NCBI GenBank assembly: GCA_041397365.1
Contig: JAWKWT010000002.1
Coordinates: forward strand, 248,001-312,000
Direction of reading: 5' to 3'
Origin: P52-10 sp041397365
Lineage (GTDB): Bacteria > Pseudomonadota > Alphaproteobacteria > Rhizobiales > Xanthobacteraceae
Length of the DNA stretch: 64,000 nt
Below the pieces are notes generated by a model, which had not been told where the DNA came from, did no database searches, and saw nothing but the letters and a program-made list of their open reading frames with translations. Both the position numbers and the translations under genes were made by a program. Below, piece after piece: positions 10,848 to 19,155 of this stretch (position 1 is its first letter; each line of letters opens with the position of its first letter).

Positions 10848-11045
10848 ATGTCCGACTCCTACATCATCGAAGTGAAATCCCGCCCCGCTGGCATCGTCGT
10901 CCGAGACAAGGATGGCTTCCGCTTCTTCTCCGCATCATCCGATTTCAGCCGCCTCGAAGGCCGCTTGTTCCGCTCGGCGCGGGATGCTGAACGCGAATCG
11001 ATCGTGCATGCGTCATCGCGGAGCCGCGAACTGCCGGTTTCCTGA
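10848..11045 (+). CDS. Small conserved-type hypothetical protein, 65 aa
   Basis: Short protein beginning MSDSYIIEVKSRPAGIVV with the internal segment GFRFFSASSDFSRLEG. It has no signal peptide or membrane helix and is Arg/Ser-rich at the C-terminus. The compact beta-rich N-terminus resembles short uncharacterised proteins common in Bradyrhizobium relatives (recollection, not checked). There is no strong Shine-Dalgarno. Function unknown. Confidence 0.6.
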   Translation: MSDSYIIEVKSRPAGIVVRDKDGFRFFSASSDFSRLEGRLFRSARDAERESIVHASSRSRELPVS

Positions 11046-11101
11046 CAAACACTCGGATTCCTGAGAAACACCCGGAATTTTTGCGATACATTTGGCTTGG
11101 G

Positions 11102-11740
11102 CTAATCCGGCCGCGGCATGTCGAACATCGTCGCCGGCGAAATCTCAAAATAATCGCCCTTGCGGCCGCCGCGCGAGATCGGATGCGCCATCGCCGTCAT
11201 ATAGACGCCGTCCTTGATGAGGCTCTTGTCGATGTGAACAGCCACGACCTCGCCAAGAACCATCCAGTTCTCGACCTTCCTCCCCTCTTTCGTCTCAAGC
11301 TGCATGATCTTGATGAGCTTCAATTCCATTGAAGCGCGGGCCTCGCCCACGCGCGGCACCTTGACGAGGCGGGACGGCATCGGCGTCAGACCGGACGTCT
11401 CGAACTCGCTGACATCCGGCGGCACGCCGGCGGACGTGATGTTCATCGCCTCCGCCAGCGGCATGGTGCAGAGGTTCCAGGTGAACTCGCCGGTCTCCTC
11501 GATATTGCGGACGGTGTCTTTCCATCCTGTCGAGGAAAAGCCGAGGATCGGCGGCTTGTAGTTGAAGGCATTGAAGAAGCTGTAGGGCGCGAGGTTGATG
11601 TTGCCCTTCGCACCGCGCGTCGCGATCCAGCCGATCGGCCGCGGCGCGATCAGCGCATTGAACGGATCATGCTTCAGCCCGTGGCCGCTCGCCGGCTCGT
11701 AGAAATGCATGTCGGTGACCACGGTCGAAACGGCGACGTC
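11102..11740 (-). CDS. Flavin reductase family protein (FMN-binding split barrel)
   Basis: 212-residue protein of the flavin reductase-like/DIM6-NTAB family. It opens with the family pattern LIAPRPIGWIATRG followed by NLAPYSFFNAFNYKPPILGF, the FMN-phosphate-binding part of the split barrel. Members reduce free flavin or bind FMN without a known partner. The start at 11740 was chosen because AAGGA lies about 9 bases upstream; an in-frame start 36 bases earlier lacks one. It is a single gene convergent with the small gene on its left. Confidence 0.85.
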   Translation of the reverse strand, partial: DVAVSTVVTDMHFYEPASGHGLKHDPFNALIAPRPIGWIATRGAKGNINLAPYSFFNAFNYKPPILGFSSTGWKDTVRNIEETGEFTWNLCTMPLAEAMNITSAGVPPDVSEFETSGLTPMPSRLVKVPRVGEARASMELKLIKIMQLETKEGRKVENWMVLGEVVAVHIDKSLIKDGVYMTAMAHPISRGGRKGDYFEISPATMFDMPRPD

Positions 11741-11985
11741 CATCGCGCTGATCCTTCGTTGAGTGCGGCAGATCACGCAAGCCTAGCATCATCGGCGTCA
11801 TAATGGGAGCGGCCGATCTACAGTCAGCGAAGGCCGCCGGGAAAGGCAGGAGAGAACGGGACCGGAATATTGTGCGGCGCGAACACCATGATTTGGTCGC
11901 GGGAACGCCGATTTGTCCCGACAAGGTGAACTAAAGCGACACTCGCACGTCGTATCTGGATGCAACGCAAGCCAAAGGTGATCTC

Positions 11986-12213
11986 ATGACGACCATTCTT
12001 CTGATCGGTCTTGTCCCCTTCGCAGCGCTGGCCGGCTGCCTTGCCTATATCATCGTCTCTCTGAAGCGGAATGCGCCGTTGCTGGCGTCGCGCGTCGGCC
12101 GCCGCCAGTTCATGCTGTTCCATGCGAGGCGTTCATCGTCGCGACCGCGTCGCGCCCTCGCCCACACGATGGCGCCGCGGCTTCGCCCCGTCTATATCCG
12201 CATCGGTCGCTAG
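11986..12213 (+). CDS. Small putative membrane protein, 75 aa
   Basis: Begins MTTILLIGLVPFAALAGCLA, one hydrophobic helix of about 20 residues, followed by a strongly basic, Arg-rich tail. AAAGGTGATC just upstream of the ATG is a plausible ribosome-binding site. No family recognised. The basic tail also fits chance translation of GC-rich DNA, so confidence is moderate. Confidence 0.4.
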   Translation: MTTILLIGLVPFAALAGCLAYIIVSLKRNAPLLASRVGRRQFMLFHARRSSSRPRRALAHTMAPRLRPVYIRIGR

Positions 12214-12220
12214 AGTACGT

Positions 12221-12853
12221 TCAGCGCCAGGCAAATACGGGCTGCTCGTACGTGGCGACGCGGGTCAATCGTCCCGCCAGCATCTCGCGGAACTGATAGA
12301 TCAACGCCGCCGTCGGCGCGTTGATGAAGTTCCCATTGATGAACACCCGCACGAGCGGGCGATCGCTCTCCGGGATCATGGGGAAGCTGACGACATCCTC
12401 CGGCGCGATGTCGCGCAACGGGATCCGGTGAACGGAAGCGACCTCGTCCGGATTCGGCAGTACGCGCACGCCCGTTCCGGCCCACAGCACGACGGGCGTG
12501 ATGAGATAACCAGAGCGCGTCGGATAATCGTCGAGCAGGCCAAGCACCGACTCCTGCCCCAGACGCACGCCGAGTTCTTCGTCCAGCTCGCGCAATGCGG
12601 CTTCGGCGACCGTCTCGCCTTCGTCGCAGCGCCCGCCCGGCAGCGCCCACTGTCCCCCATGCGCGCGCAGCCTGCTGGTCCGCTTGGTGAGCAGGAAGGC
12701 AGCCTCGCCCGGCGCGGATTCCGCCTCGACCAGCGTGATCGCCACGGCGGCGCGCTTGAGATGCCGTCCGCTGTCATCCTCCGGCAGGCGCTCGAAGCCG
12801 GCGCACAGTCCCGCGACGCGCTGACGGCAGCTATCATCGAACACGAACGTCAT
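12221..12853 (-). CDS. Nudix hydrolase, CoA-diphosphatase-like
   Basis: 210-residue Nudix protein. The Nudix box GGRCDEGETVAEAALRELDEELG matches Gx5Ex7REUxEExG across about residues 85-107. The preceding LLTKRTSRLRAHGGQWALPG resembles the extra signature of the NudL/YeaB coenzyme A pyrophosphatase group, which hydrolyses CoA and acyl-CoA. Start chosen at MTFVFDDS (12853); the frame stays open upstream, but that part has no family similarity. Substrate is an inference from the signature. Confidence 0.82.
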   Translation of the reverse strand: MTFVFDDSCRQRVAGLCAGFERLPEDDSGRHLKRAAVAITLVEAESAPGEAAFLLTKRTSRLRAHGGQWALPGGRCDEGETVAEAALRELDEELGVRLGQESVLGLLDDYPTRSGYLITPVVLWAGTGVRVLPNPDEVASVHRIPLRDIAPEDVVSFPMIPESDRPLVRVFINGNFINAPTAALIYQFREMLAGRLTRVATYEQPVFAWR

Positions 12854-12991
12854 GGGATTTGACTTAACCCGCGGGCGGTCGGCAGGCAACGTATTTGCCC
12901 CGATTTCGCCGTCATATGCGCATGCGCAGGCCAAATCCGGCTGCTGAATTCCGCTCGGGTGGAACCGACAGACGAACAGGATTTGGGCGAG

Positions 12992-13219
12992 ATGAATCAG
13001 ATCACTCTCAACAGGGGCACGATGGATCTCCAACATCTTTCGACGCATGGGCTTCTGATGCTCTATCAGGCCGTCAAGCTCGCACTCGACGAGGACGATG
13101 AGCATCCGGATGATCGCCTGTTCCAGGTGCGCGAGAATGCGGACTGGCGCGAATGGTCGAACCAGATCGCGAACGAGCTCGATTATCGCGGCGCAAGCTT
13201 TGCCCGCATTGTCTGGTAA
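12992..13219 (+). CDS. Small hypothetical acidic protein, 75 aa
   Basis: Starts MNQITLNRGTMDLQHLSTHG; the second ATG at 13022, after AGGGGCACG, is an equally good start. The body is helical and acidic (LMLYQAVKLALDEDDEHPDD) with no signal peptide. It seems to belong to a family of short uncharacterised proteins in Bradyrhizobium relatives (recollection, not checked). Convergent with the caspase-like gene. Confidence 0.55.
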   Translation: MNQITLNRGTMDLQHLSTHGLLMLYQAVKLALDEDDEHPDDRLFQVRENADWREWSNQIANELDYRGASFARIVW

Positions 13220-13270
13220 CTCTGCGAAGATATCGACGCCGGCCGCTTGGCGCGAACCGGCGCCGCTCTT

Positions 13271-14871
13271 TCAGCGATAGTTCGGCGAGGACCGCATCGG
13301 CAACGAACCGCCGCTCGGGCGCGAGCCCATCGAAGGCCGATCATACCCGCCGGTCGGGCAGCCATAACCGCCCCCACCCATCGGCGGACGACCGTAACCT
13401 CCGCCCATCGGCGGGCGGCCGATGCCGCCACCGATCATCGGACCCGACGGAACATAAATCACGGGCGGCGGCGGTGGCGGAGCACTTCGGTAAATCACGA
13501 CATCATCGTCCGTCGGCGGGCGCCCGCGGCGCGGCGGCGGTGACGATGGCCGTCGCGACGGCGGCGCGGCGGCGCGCTTGGGGAGGACGTTTGGGTTCGG
13601 CCTTGGGCTTCACCGGCAGCGCGGTCGTGCACGGACAGGTGGCCGGCGCACTCGCGACATTGGTCGGAACCGGCACCGGCGTCGCATTCGCTGGCGCGGA
13701 TGCGGCGGCGACCGGCAGCACGGCCGCATTCGCCGCCAGCGAGCGGTTGCGCACCTGCCTCAAGCTTGCGCGCGGTCGCAGCAAGATCGCCGCCCGGATA
13801 GCTCGCAACGAACGCGGCGTAGGACGCAGCCGTGTTCAGAACGAGTGCGGTGTTCCAGGCGAGCATCTCCTTGCGCCGCTCCAGCAGCAGGCGCGTCCGC
13901 ACGACGAACGGCGACTGCGAGAAGATTTCCGCGAACGCCTCATAGGCTTCGATCGTGTCGTCCGCGATCACGAGCTGATAGGCGGCCTGCGGCTCCTTGC
14001 CCTTCAACTCACCCCGCCAGAAGTCCAGCGAACGCGGCGAGGATGCCGGTCTGCCGCCGGTCGCAGCCGCCGCCTGAGCGGCCGGCCCGGTCTGGCCGTC
14101 GGCGTTGAAGAAACGGAAATCCTGCGTCAGCGACGAACTCTCCCACGGCACCTGACGCCCCTGCGTCGCATCGTTCACGGACACACGCACGCGCTTGAAC
14201 GCCTCCTCGATCGGCAGGCCGGGCGTGCGCGCCACATTCAGCAGCGCGGTCGTATAAGGGCTGTTCGCGCCGCTGCCGTCCTCGGCTTCCGAGCCCGGCG
14301 ACGTGGAATAAGAAATGAACGTGCCCGACGCGCCGGACTTGGTGTCGACCATCGCCAGCCCGCGCCCGGTGGTGCTGCTGATCGTCGGGAACGGATTGTT
14401 GCGGCAGGCGTCGAGCATGACGATGCGCATCTTGTTCGGCACCGAATTCAGCGTGTTCAGAAGATCGTTCAGCCGCACCGCCTGCAACGGGATGTCCGCC
14501 TCGCGCTTCGGATCGACGTCCACCGGCACGAGAAAGTTTTCGCCGTCCACCTGGATGCCGTGGCCAGCATAAAACACCAGCGCCACCGTATCCGGCCCCT
14601 TCTCGGTCAGCTTGCCCGCGAATTCGCCGATCGTCTTGCGCAGGTCGTCCTGCGAAAGGTCGGGCGTGGTCATCACCTCGAAGCCGGCCGCGCCGAGCAT
14701 CTCCGACATGCGCTTCGCATCATTCTCGGCGTTCGGCAGCGGCGACACCGCGCGATAGGCCGAATTGCCGATGACGAGCGCCAGCCGGCTTTCGGCGAGC
14801 GCGGGATTGCAGGCAATGAGCGCAAGCAGGCTCGCCGCAGCGGCCGCAGCCGAGAAATGTCGCAGCATCAC
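13271..14871 (-). CDS. Secreted caspase-family (C14) protein with a Gly/Pro-rich tail; two frameshifts
   Basis: Signal peptide at residues 1-26 (ending PALA), then a p20 caspase-like domain beginning RLALVIGNSAY. The catalytic pair is visible: His in FYAGHGIQ and Cys in LDACRNNPF. The frame breaks near 13765 (after TARKLE) and again near 13585. The downstream frames supply VRNRSLAANAAVL and finally a tail of Pro and Gly repeats (PPPPPPVIYVPSG; GRPPMGGG) ending at 13271. The catalytic domain is unaffected. Family members are periplasmic or secreted cysteine peptidases, mostly uncharacterised. Errors in GC-rich low-complexity sequence probably explain the breaks. Confidence 0.8.
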
Positions 14872-14923
14872 GATCCCTCCGATCAGACAGATAATTCAGA
14901 GTTTCGGCAGGCAGCCGCCACTG

Positions 14924-15031
14924 TCAATCCATCGCCACCGAGAGCAGCGTGACGATCAGCGACACCACTCCGCCGAATCCAAGAAACAGAAAGCGGTTGG
15001 CCGCCATTTCGAAACCGATCACCGTGCGCAT
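14924..15031 (-). CDS. 35-residue membrane microprotein
   Basis: Short frame MRTVIGFEMAANRFLFLG ending in AMD, with a hydrophobic stretch (FLFLGFGGVVSLIVTLLSV) of membrane-helix length. The ATG is preceded at ideal spacing by GGAGGTGTC, one of the best ribosome-binding sites in the window. It lies just upstream of the caspase-like gene on the same strand (52 bases). Function unknown. Confidence 0.5.
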   Translation of the reverse strand: MRTVIGFEMAANRFLFLGFGGVVSLIVTLLSVAMD

Positions 15032-15187
15032 GACACCTCCGGCTGCATTGACCCGCCGCGACTGTATCCGGCCGTTGATCTCTGCGAATGTGATCTTTCT
15101 CACAGTTCGGACGGCACGCTGAACGCTTGCGGATACGCCATCAAATATGGTCGGCCCATGCCGGAATGCGGTTCATGAGAAACGCAA

Positions 15188-15216
15188 GGGCCGTGCGCGG
15201 ATTCCGCACACGGCCC
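15188..15216 (-). terminator. Intrinsic-type hairpin after the serine hydrolase gene
   Basis: Arms GGGCCGTG and CACGGCCC with additional internal pairing (GTGCG/CGCAC), 26 bases past the stop of the 15242-16546 gene. Read on the minus strand it is followed by TTGCGTTT. Confidence 0.55.
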
Positions 15217-15241
15217 TGTCTAGCAAATGCGCGGCGAGCAA

Positions 15242-16546
15242 TCAGACGTTGCTCTCGGTGATCGCCGCATTCACCATCGTGCGCAGTTCGCGCCGGATCG
15301 GATAAGCGCCCGACGGCAGCACCTGGGTCATGAACACCACGATCAGGTCCTCGACCGGATCGATCCAGAATGAGGTGGTGGCGGCGCCGCCCCACCAATA
15401 TTCGCCGGCGGTGCCGGGAACGAGCCCGAGCGGCGGGTCCACGGTGACGGCGAAGCCGAGACCGAAACCCATGCCGTCATAGACCGACTCCGCGAACAGC
15501 GAGCGCGACATGTCGGGAAGATATTTGCCGCCCGGCAGATGGTTGGCGGTCATCAGTTGCAGCGTCTTCGGGCTGAGCAGCCGGACGCCGCCAAGCTCGC
15601 CGCCATGGATCAGCGCACGGCAGAAGGTGAGATAATCCGACGCCGTGCTGGCGAGGCCGCCGCCGCCGGAAATGAACGAAGGCGGCGCGAGATAGCTGGA
15701 GGTGGTCGGATCATCCTGCAACAGGATGCCGCCCTTGCCGTTCGCCGAATAGCACGCCGCAAAACGTCCGGCGGAGGCCGAGGCGACATGGAAGGCGGTG
15801 TCCTTCATGCCGAGCGGATCGAAAATCCGTTCCTTCAGGAATTGCTCGAACGGCTTGCCGCTGATCTTGCCGACGAGATAGCCGAGCACGTCGGTCGCCA
15901 CCGAATAGTTCCACGCCTCGCCGGGCGAGAACTCCAGCGGCAGTTTCGACAATCCCTCGATCATCGAATCCAGCGTCCCCGCGGTCGCGATCTCGCCGAT
16001 CTTCATATGCCGATAGGCGGCGTCGACGCTGGTGCGGTTCTGGAAGCCGTAGGTCAGGCCCGACGTGTGCCGCAAAAGATCGACGATCTGCATCGGCCGC
16101 GCCACCGGCCGGGTGATGAATTGCGGCACCGCGCTGGGCTTCATGCCGAGCGTCGGAATGCCGCCGACATAGACGCCGAGATTCTTCCACTCGGGGATAT
16201 ATTTGTGGACCGGCTCGTCGAGCGCGACGCGCCCCTCCTCGACCAGCATCATGAAGGCGACCGAGGTGATCGGTTTCGACATCGAATAGATGCGAAAGAT
16301 CGTGTCGTCCTTGATCGGGGTCTTGCGCTCGACATCGGCAAAGCCCTGCACGGCCGAATGCACCACCTTGCCGCGGCGATAGACCAGCGTCTGCGTGCCC
16401 GGAAAACGCCCGCTGTCGATGTAATTGCGCTTCAGATGGTCTTCGAGCCGCGCCAGCCGGGCGGACGACATGCCGACCGATTCCGGCGAGGCCGTCGAGA
16501 CTTCAAGGCTTGGAGTGGCGGCGCGATTGAGGGCCTGGACGGACAT
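15242..16546 (-). CDS. Serine hydrolase / class C beta-lactamase-fold esterase
   Basis: 434-residue penicillin-binding-protein-like hydrolase. The SxxK motif is SMSK (nucleophile Ser about 88), the second motif is the tyrosine of NYSVATDVLG, and a WGG segment (YWWGGAATTSFW) takes the place of the KTG box, as in EstB-type esterases. No signal peptide is visible, which argues for a cytoplasmic esterase rather than a beta-lactamase. It reads away from the conserved gene at 16867. Confidence 0.87.
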   Translation of the reverse strand: MSVQALNRAATPSLEVSTASPESVGMSSARLARLEDHLKRNYIDSGRFPGTQTLVYRRGKVVHSAVQGFADVERKTPIKDDTIFRIYSMSKPITSVAFMMLVEEGRVALDEPVHKYIPEWKNLGVYVGGIPTLGMKPSAVPQFITRPVARPMQIVDLLRHTSGLTYGFQNRTSVDAAYRHMKIGEIATAGTLDSMIEGLSKLPLEFSPGEAWNYSVATDVLGYLVGKISGKPFEQFLKERIFDPLGMKDTAFHVASASAGRFAACYSANGKGGILLQDDPTTSSYLAPPSFISGGGGLASTASDYLTFCRALIHGGELGGVRLLSPKTLQLMTANHLPGGKYLPDMSRSLFAESVYDGMGFGLGFAVTVDPPLGLVPGTAGEYWWGGAATTSFWIDPVEDLIVVFMTQVLPSGAYPIRRELRTMVNAAITESNV

Positions 16547-16866
16547 TGACGTTGCTCCCGCATATGCTTTTCAGGTTCGAGGCCGGGACCGGATCGGTCG
16601 GAGGACAGTCCCGCAAGATGGTGATCAAAGCCGGCAAACGGTCAACCCTTGTTTCGATGACAGCCGCCTGACGCCGGCGCTTGTGCAGCGCAAAAACACT
16701 TCTCTCTTCGGCTTTTCTTCGGCTTTGATTCAAAGCCTTCGTTTCGCAAATTCACCGAGCCATTGCCGCAAACCCGCCCCCGTGAAGCCAAAATCGGCTG
16801 ACCTCATGAGCCGCTACGTCGTCGTGCGGGGGACAACCGCTTGCACCATGCAATTAGGGAAAGCCG
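16547..16866. other. Divergent intergenic region
   Basis: 320 bases between divergently read genes, with no credible ORF. It contains a perfect dyad at 16721-16737 (GGCTTTG, ATT, CAAAGCC) and a short AT-richer stretch around 16690-16720 that could hold promoters for both sides. Confidence 0.5.
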
Positions 16867-17283
16867 ATGAACGCCATACCATCCGAGAAACCAGAAATTT
16901 CCGAGACGCCTGACAACGACCCGAACCTCGCGGCCGTGAACGACGTCGAGGCCGGCATCCGCGACTTCGTCCGCAGCGACGTCGCCTATCTGCGCAGGCC
17001 GGGCCAGAGCGCGCCGCTCGTCGATACCGCCGACAGCGATGCGGCGGTCAAGAACGTCAACTCGCTGATCCAGCGCGTCGCCGGAACGTCGCTCGGCGAG
17101 ATCGAGCGCCTCATTACCGAACTGGAAACGCTGCGCGATCTGCTGCATGTCGAGGGCCAGCGCGTCCAGCGCGAGATCGCCGGTTACGCGCATCTCAGCC
17201 ACGCGGCGATGAAATCCACGCGGATCATCGCGGAAAATCTTCAGCAATGGAAAAGCTCGACGGAAACGATCCGCAAGGGCTGA
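16867..17283 (+). CDS. Conserved-type hypothetical protein, helical, 138 aa
   Basis: Soluble protein with an acidic disordered N-terminus (about 25 residues) followed by predicted helices. The region SLIQRVAGTSLGEIERLI onward to LQQWKSSTETIRK has heptad-like hydrophobic spacing and may form a coiled coil. No catalytic motif. Single-gene unit followed by a hairpin at 17315-17345. Function unknown. Confidence 0.7.
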   Translation: MNAIPSEKPEISETPDNDPNLAAVNDVEAGIRDFVRSDVAYLRRPGQSAPLVDTADSDAAVKNVNSLIQRVAGTSLGEIERLITELETLRDLLHVEGQRVQREIAGYAHLSHAAMKSTRIIAENLQQWKSSTETIRKG

Positions 17284-17314
17284 GGTTCTTCAGCACGCGC
17301 ATCAACACATAGAG

Positions 17315-17345
17315 CGCCGCCGTGTCCGGTTCGGATGCGGCGGCG
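17315..17345 (+). terminator. Hairpin after the 16867 gene
   Basis: Arms CGCCGCCG and CGGCGGCG, 31 bases after the stop, followed by TTGTC. The stem is strong but the T-tract is poor. Confidence 0.4.
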
Positions 17346-17417
17346 TTGTCATGTCAGAAAATGTTGCAGCAGTTCGGCCCACGCCGAAGATCGGCGGCCG
17401 AGAAATGTCGCAATCGA

Positions 17418-17585
17418 TCAGCGCGCAGGCGAAGCGATCGAGCCCGTGGTTTCCACAGCGTCCGCTTCCATCGAGAACTGGCCGTCCGCGTGGCCCTTGA
17501 CCACGAAGGCCGTGGTCAGCATCACCGACAGCGTCACGCTCGCGAAAAGCAGACCCAGAAATTTCAACCCGTTACGATCAGCCAT
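17418..17585 (-). CDS. Small membrane-anchored hypothetical protein, 55 aa
   Basis: Begins MADRNGLKFLG and continues with one hydrophobic helix (LLFASVTLSVMLTTAFVV), then a short polar tail. The N-in anchor topology resembles small periplasm-facing proteins of Rhizobiales. A longer in-frame TTG start exists at 17633. Start and reality are moderately supported only. Confidence 0.45.
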   Translation of the reverse strand: MADRNGLKFLGLLFASVTLSVMLTTAFVVKGHADGQFSMEADAVETTGSIASPAR

Positions 17586-17700
17586 TGTCGTCCCCAGCAC
17601 GACTTTCGTCGCCACAGACCTAATAAAGTTCAAATCTAGAAGCTAAAGTTTAACGAATTGCTCTGAACGAATGGCGGGCGGGAATCATTTCGGCGGGAAA

Positions 17701-18174
17701 TTAGGAGCGCCTTGGCAAAAACACCGAATTTTCGAACGACAGCACCAGTTCGCCGCGCTGGTTGAACGCCTCGGTCTTGCCGAAGGCGATGCCCCAGCCC
17801 GGCCGCGAGGCCAGCGGCCGCGTCGATGTCGCCTCAAAGAAATAGGTGATCGTGTCGCCGGCCAGAACCGGCCGGGGCCAGCGGAGATTCGTAAATCCCG
17901 GCGACGGACCGCTCGGCGCGACCGTCTCGCCGCGCGCCTTCCGCTCGCGCACGTCGCGGGTGATATCGGCAACCAGCAGCTTCATATAGACGGCGGTGGT
18001 ATGCCAGCCCGACGCCGCAAGCCCGCCGAACAGCGATTTGCGCGCTGCTTCCTCGTCGAGATGAAACGGCTGCGGATCGAATTTTCGGGCGAACGCCTTA
18101 ATCGCCTCGGCGGTGAAGGTGAAGGAGCCGAGGCAGCGCCGCTTGCCGATCTCCGTGTCCTCAAGATAGCTCAC
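17701..18174 (-). CDS. MaoC-like hotdog dehydratase (second of a pair)
   Basis: 157-residue MaoC/(R)-hydratase-like protein. The hydratase-2 catalytic segment is recognisable as FDPQPFHLDEEAAR (Asp and His), followed by the helix GWHTTAVYMK. The GTG start overlaps the upstream gene's stop (GTGA), so the two MaoC genes are translated together. Tandem MaoC pairs often form heterodimeric hydratases for enoyl-CoA substrates; that pairing is inferred here. Confidence 0.85.
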   Translation of the reverse strand: MSYLEDTEIGKRRCLGSFTFTAEAIKAFARKFDPQPFHLDEEAARKSLFGGLAASGWHTTAVYMKLLVADITRDVRERKARGETVAPSGPSPGFTNLRWPRPVLAGDTITYFFEATSTRPLASRPGWGIAFGKTEAFNQRGELVLSFENSVFLPRRS

Positions 18175-18641
18175 CGATCGGCTCCCTGCGCCGCAGGCGG
18201 CGTTCTGCGCTGGAACAATGCGTTGGTCACCAGCATCATCAGCCGCGTCCCCGAAGCGTTGAACAGTTCGCTCCGAATCTTGACGATGCCGCTGTCCGGC
18301 CGGCTTTTCGAGGGCCGCGCTTCCTCGACATAGACCTCGAGCGTCAGGTCGTCGCCGGGCCGCAGCGGCGCCAGCCATTTCGCCTCGTCGACGCCGAGGC
18401 CGCCGAGCGAAGCGGCTCTGCTCAGGATGCCGTCCACCTGCATGCGCATCGCCAGCGCGCACATGTGCCAGCCGGAGCCCGACAGGCCGCCTGCGAGCGA
18501 GGACTTCGCCGCCTCCTCGTCCAGATGCATCGGCTGCGGATCGAACTCTGACGCAAAGGCGATGATGTCGTCGCGCGAGACATGCAACGGCCCGAACTTG
18601 CCGAAATGGCCGGGCTTGAAATCCTCGAACATCAGGGTCAT
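18171..18641 (-). CDS. MaoC-like hotdog dehydratase (first of a pair)
   Basis: 156 residues with the same layout as its downstream partner: catalytic FDPQPMHLDEEAAK, then GSGWHMCALAMRM. It ends QRRTPPAAQGADR with the stop inside the start of the next gene. The substrate is unknown; the pair could serve CoA-thioester hydration. Confidence 0.85.
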   Translation of the reverse strand: MTLMFEDFKPGHFGKFGPLHVSRDDIIAFASEFDPQPMHLDEEAAKSSLAGGLSGSGWHMCALAMRMQVDGILSRAASLGGLGVDEAKWLAPLRPGDDLTLEVYVEEARPSKSRPDSGIVKIRSELFNASGTRLMMLVTNALFQRRTPPAAQGADR

Positions 18642-18812
18642 GGGAACTCGTTAACCAGCGCCGGGGAAGACGGGCCGGTACGGCGCGTCATCCGATTGTC
18701 GCCGCTATTATAAGCGACCAGTGTCGGCGGAACCAGATTCGGGGCGCATTCGCAGACCGGTTATTCCGCCCTCGCAGGGCGGCAGGCCGGTGATGCGAAG
18801 CAAGGAGGGCAT

Positions 18813-19106
18813 ATGTTCGATTTTCAGGATCTCTTTCAGTGGGATCGCTTCATCACGCCGACCATCATCAAGATTTTCTACTGGCTGGCGATCGTGCTGT
18901 CGGTGCTCTACGGCCTGTCGGGAATCTTCACCGGCCTGGCGGCGATGGCGATCAACCCGTTCGGCGGCGTCATCATCGTGCTGGCGAGCCTCGCCGGCAT
19001 TCTTGTCGGAATCATTTTCGCGCGGATCGCGGCGGAATTCATCCTGATCGTCTTCCGCATCAACGAACATCTCGGCGCGATTCGCGATCAGGGCGACCGC
19101 CGCTAA
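18813..19106 (+). CDS. DUF4282 family membrane protein
   Basis: 97 residues with two or three hydrophobic helices (IIKIFYWLAIVLSVLYGLSG; GGVIIVLASLAGILVGIIF) and the family ending FRINEHLGAIRD. An excellent AAGGAGG precedes the ATG. Function of the family is not established. Confidence 0.8.
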   Translation: MFDFQDLFQWDRFITPTIIKIFYWLAIVLSVLYGLSGIFTGLAAMAINPFGGVIIVLASLAGILVGIIFARIAAEFILIVFRINEHLGAIRDQGDRR

Positions 19107-19155
19107 ACTCCGGACAAGAATTACCAGCCCCGGCGCACGGGAACGGAGGCATGCG

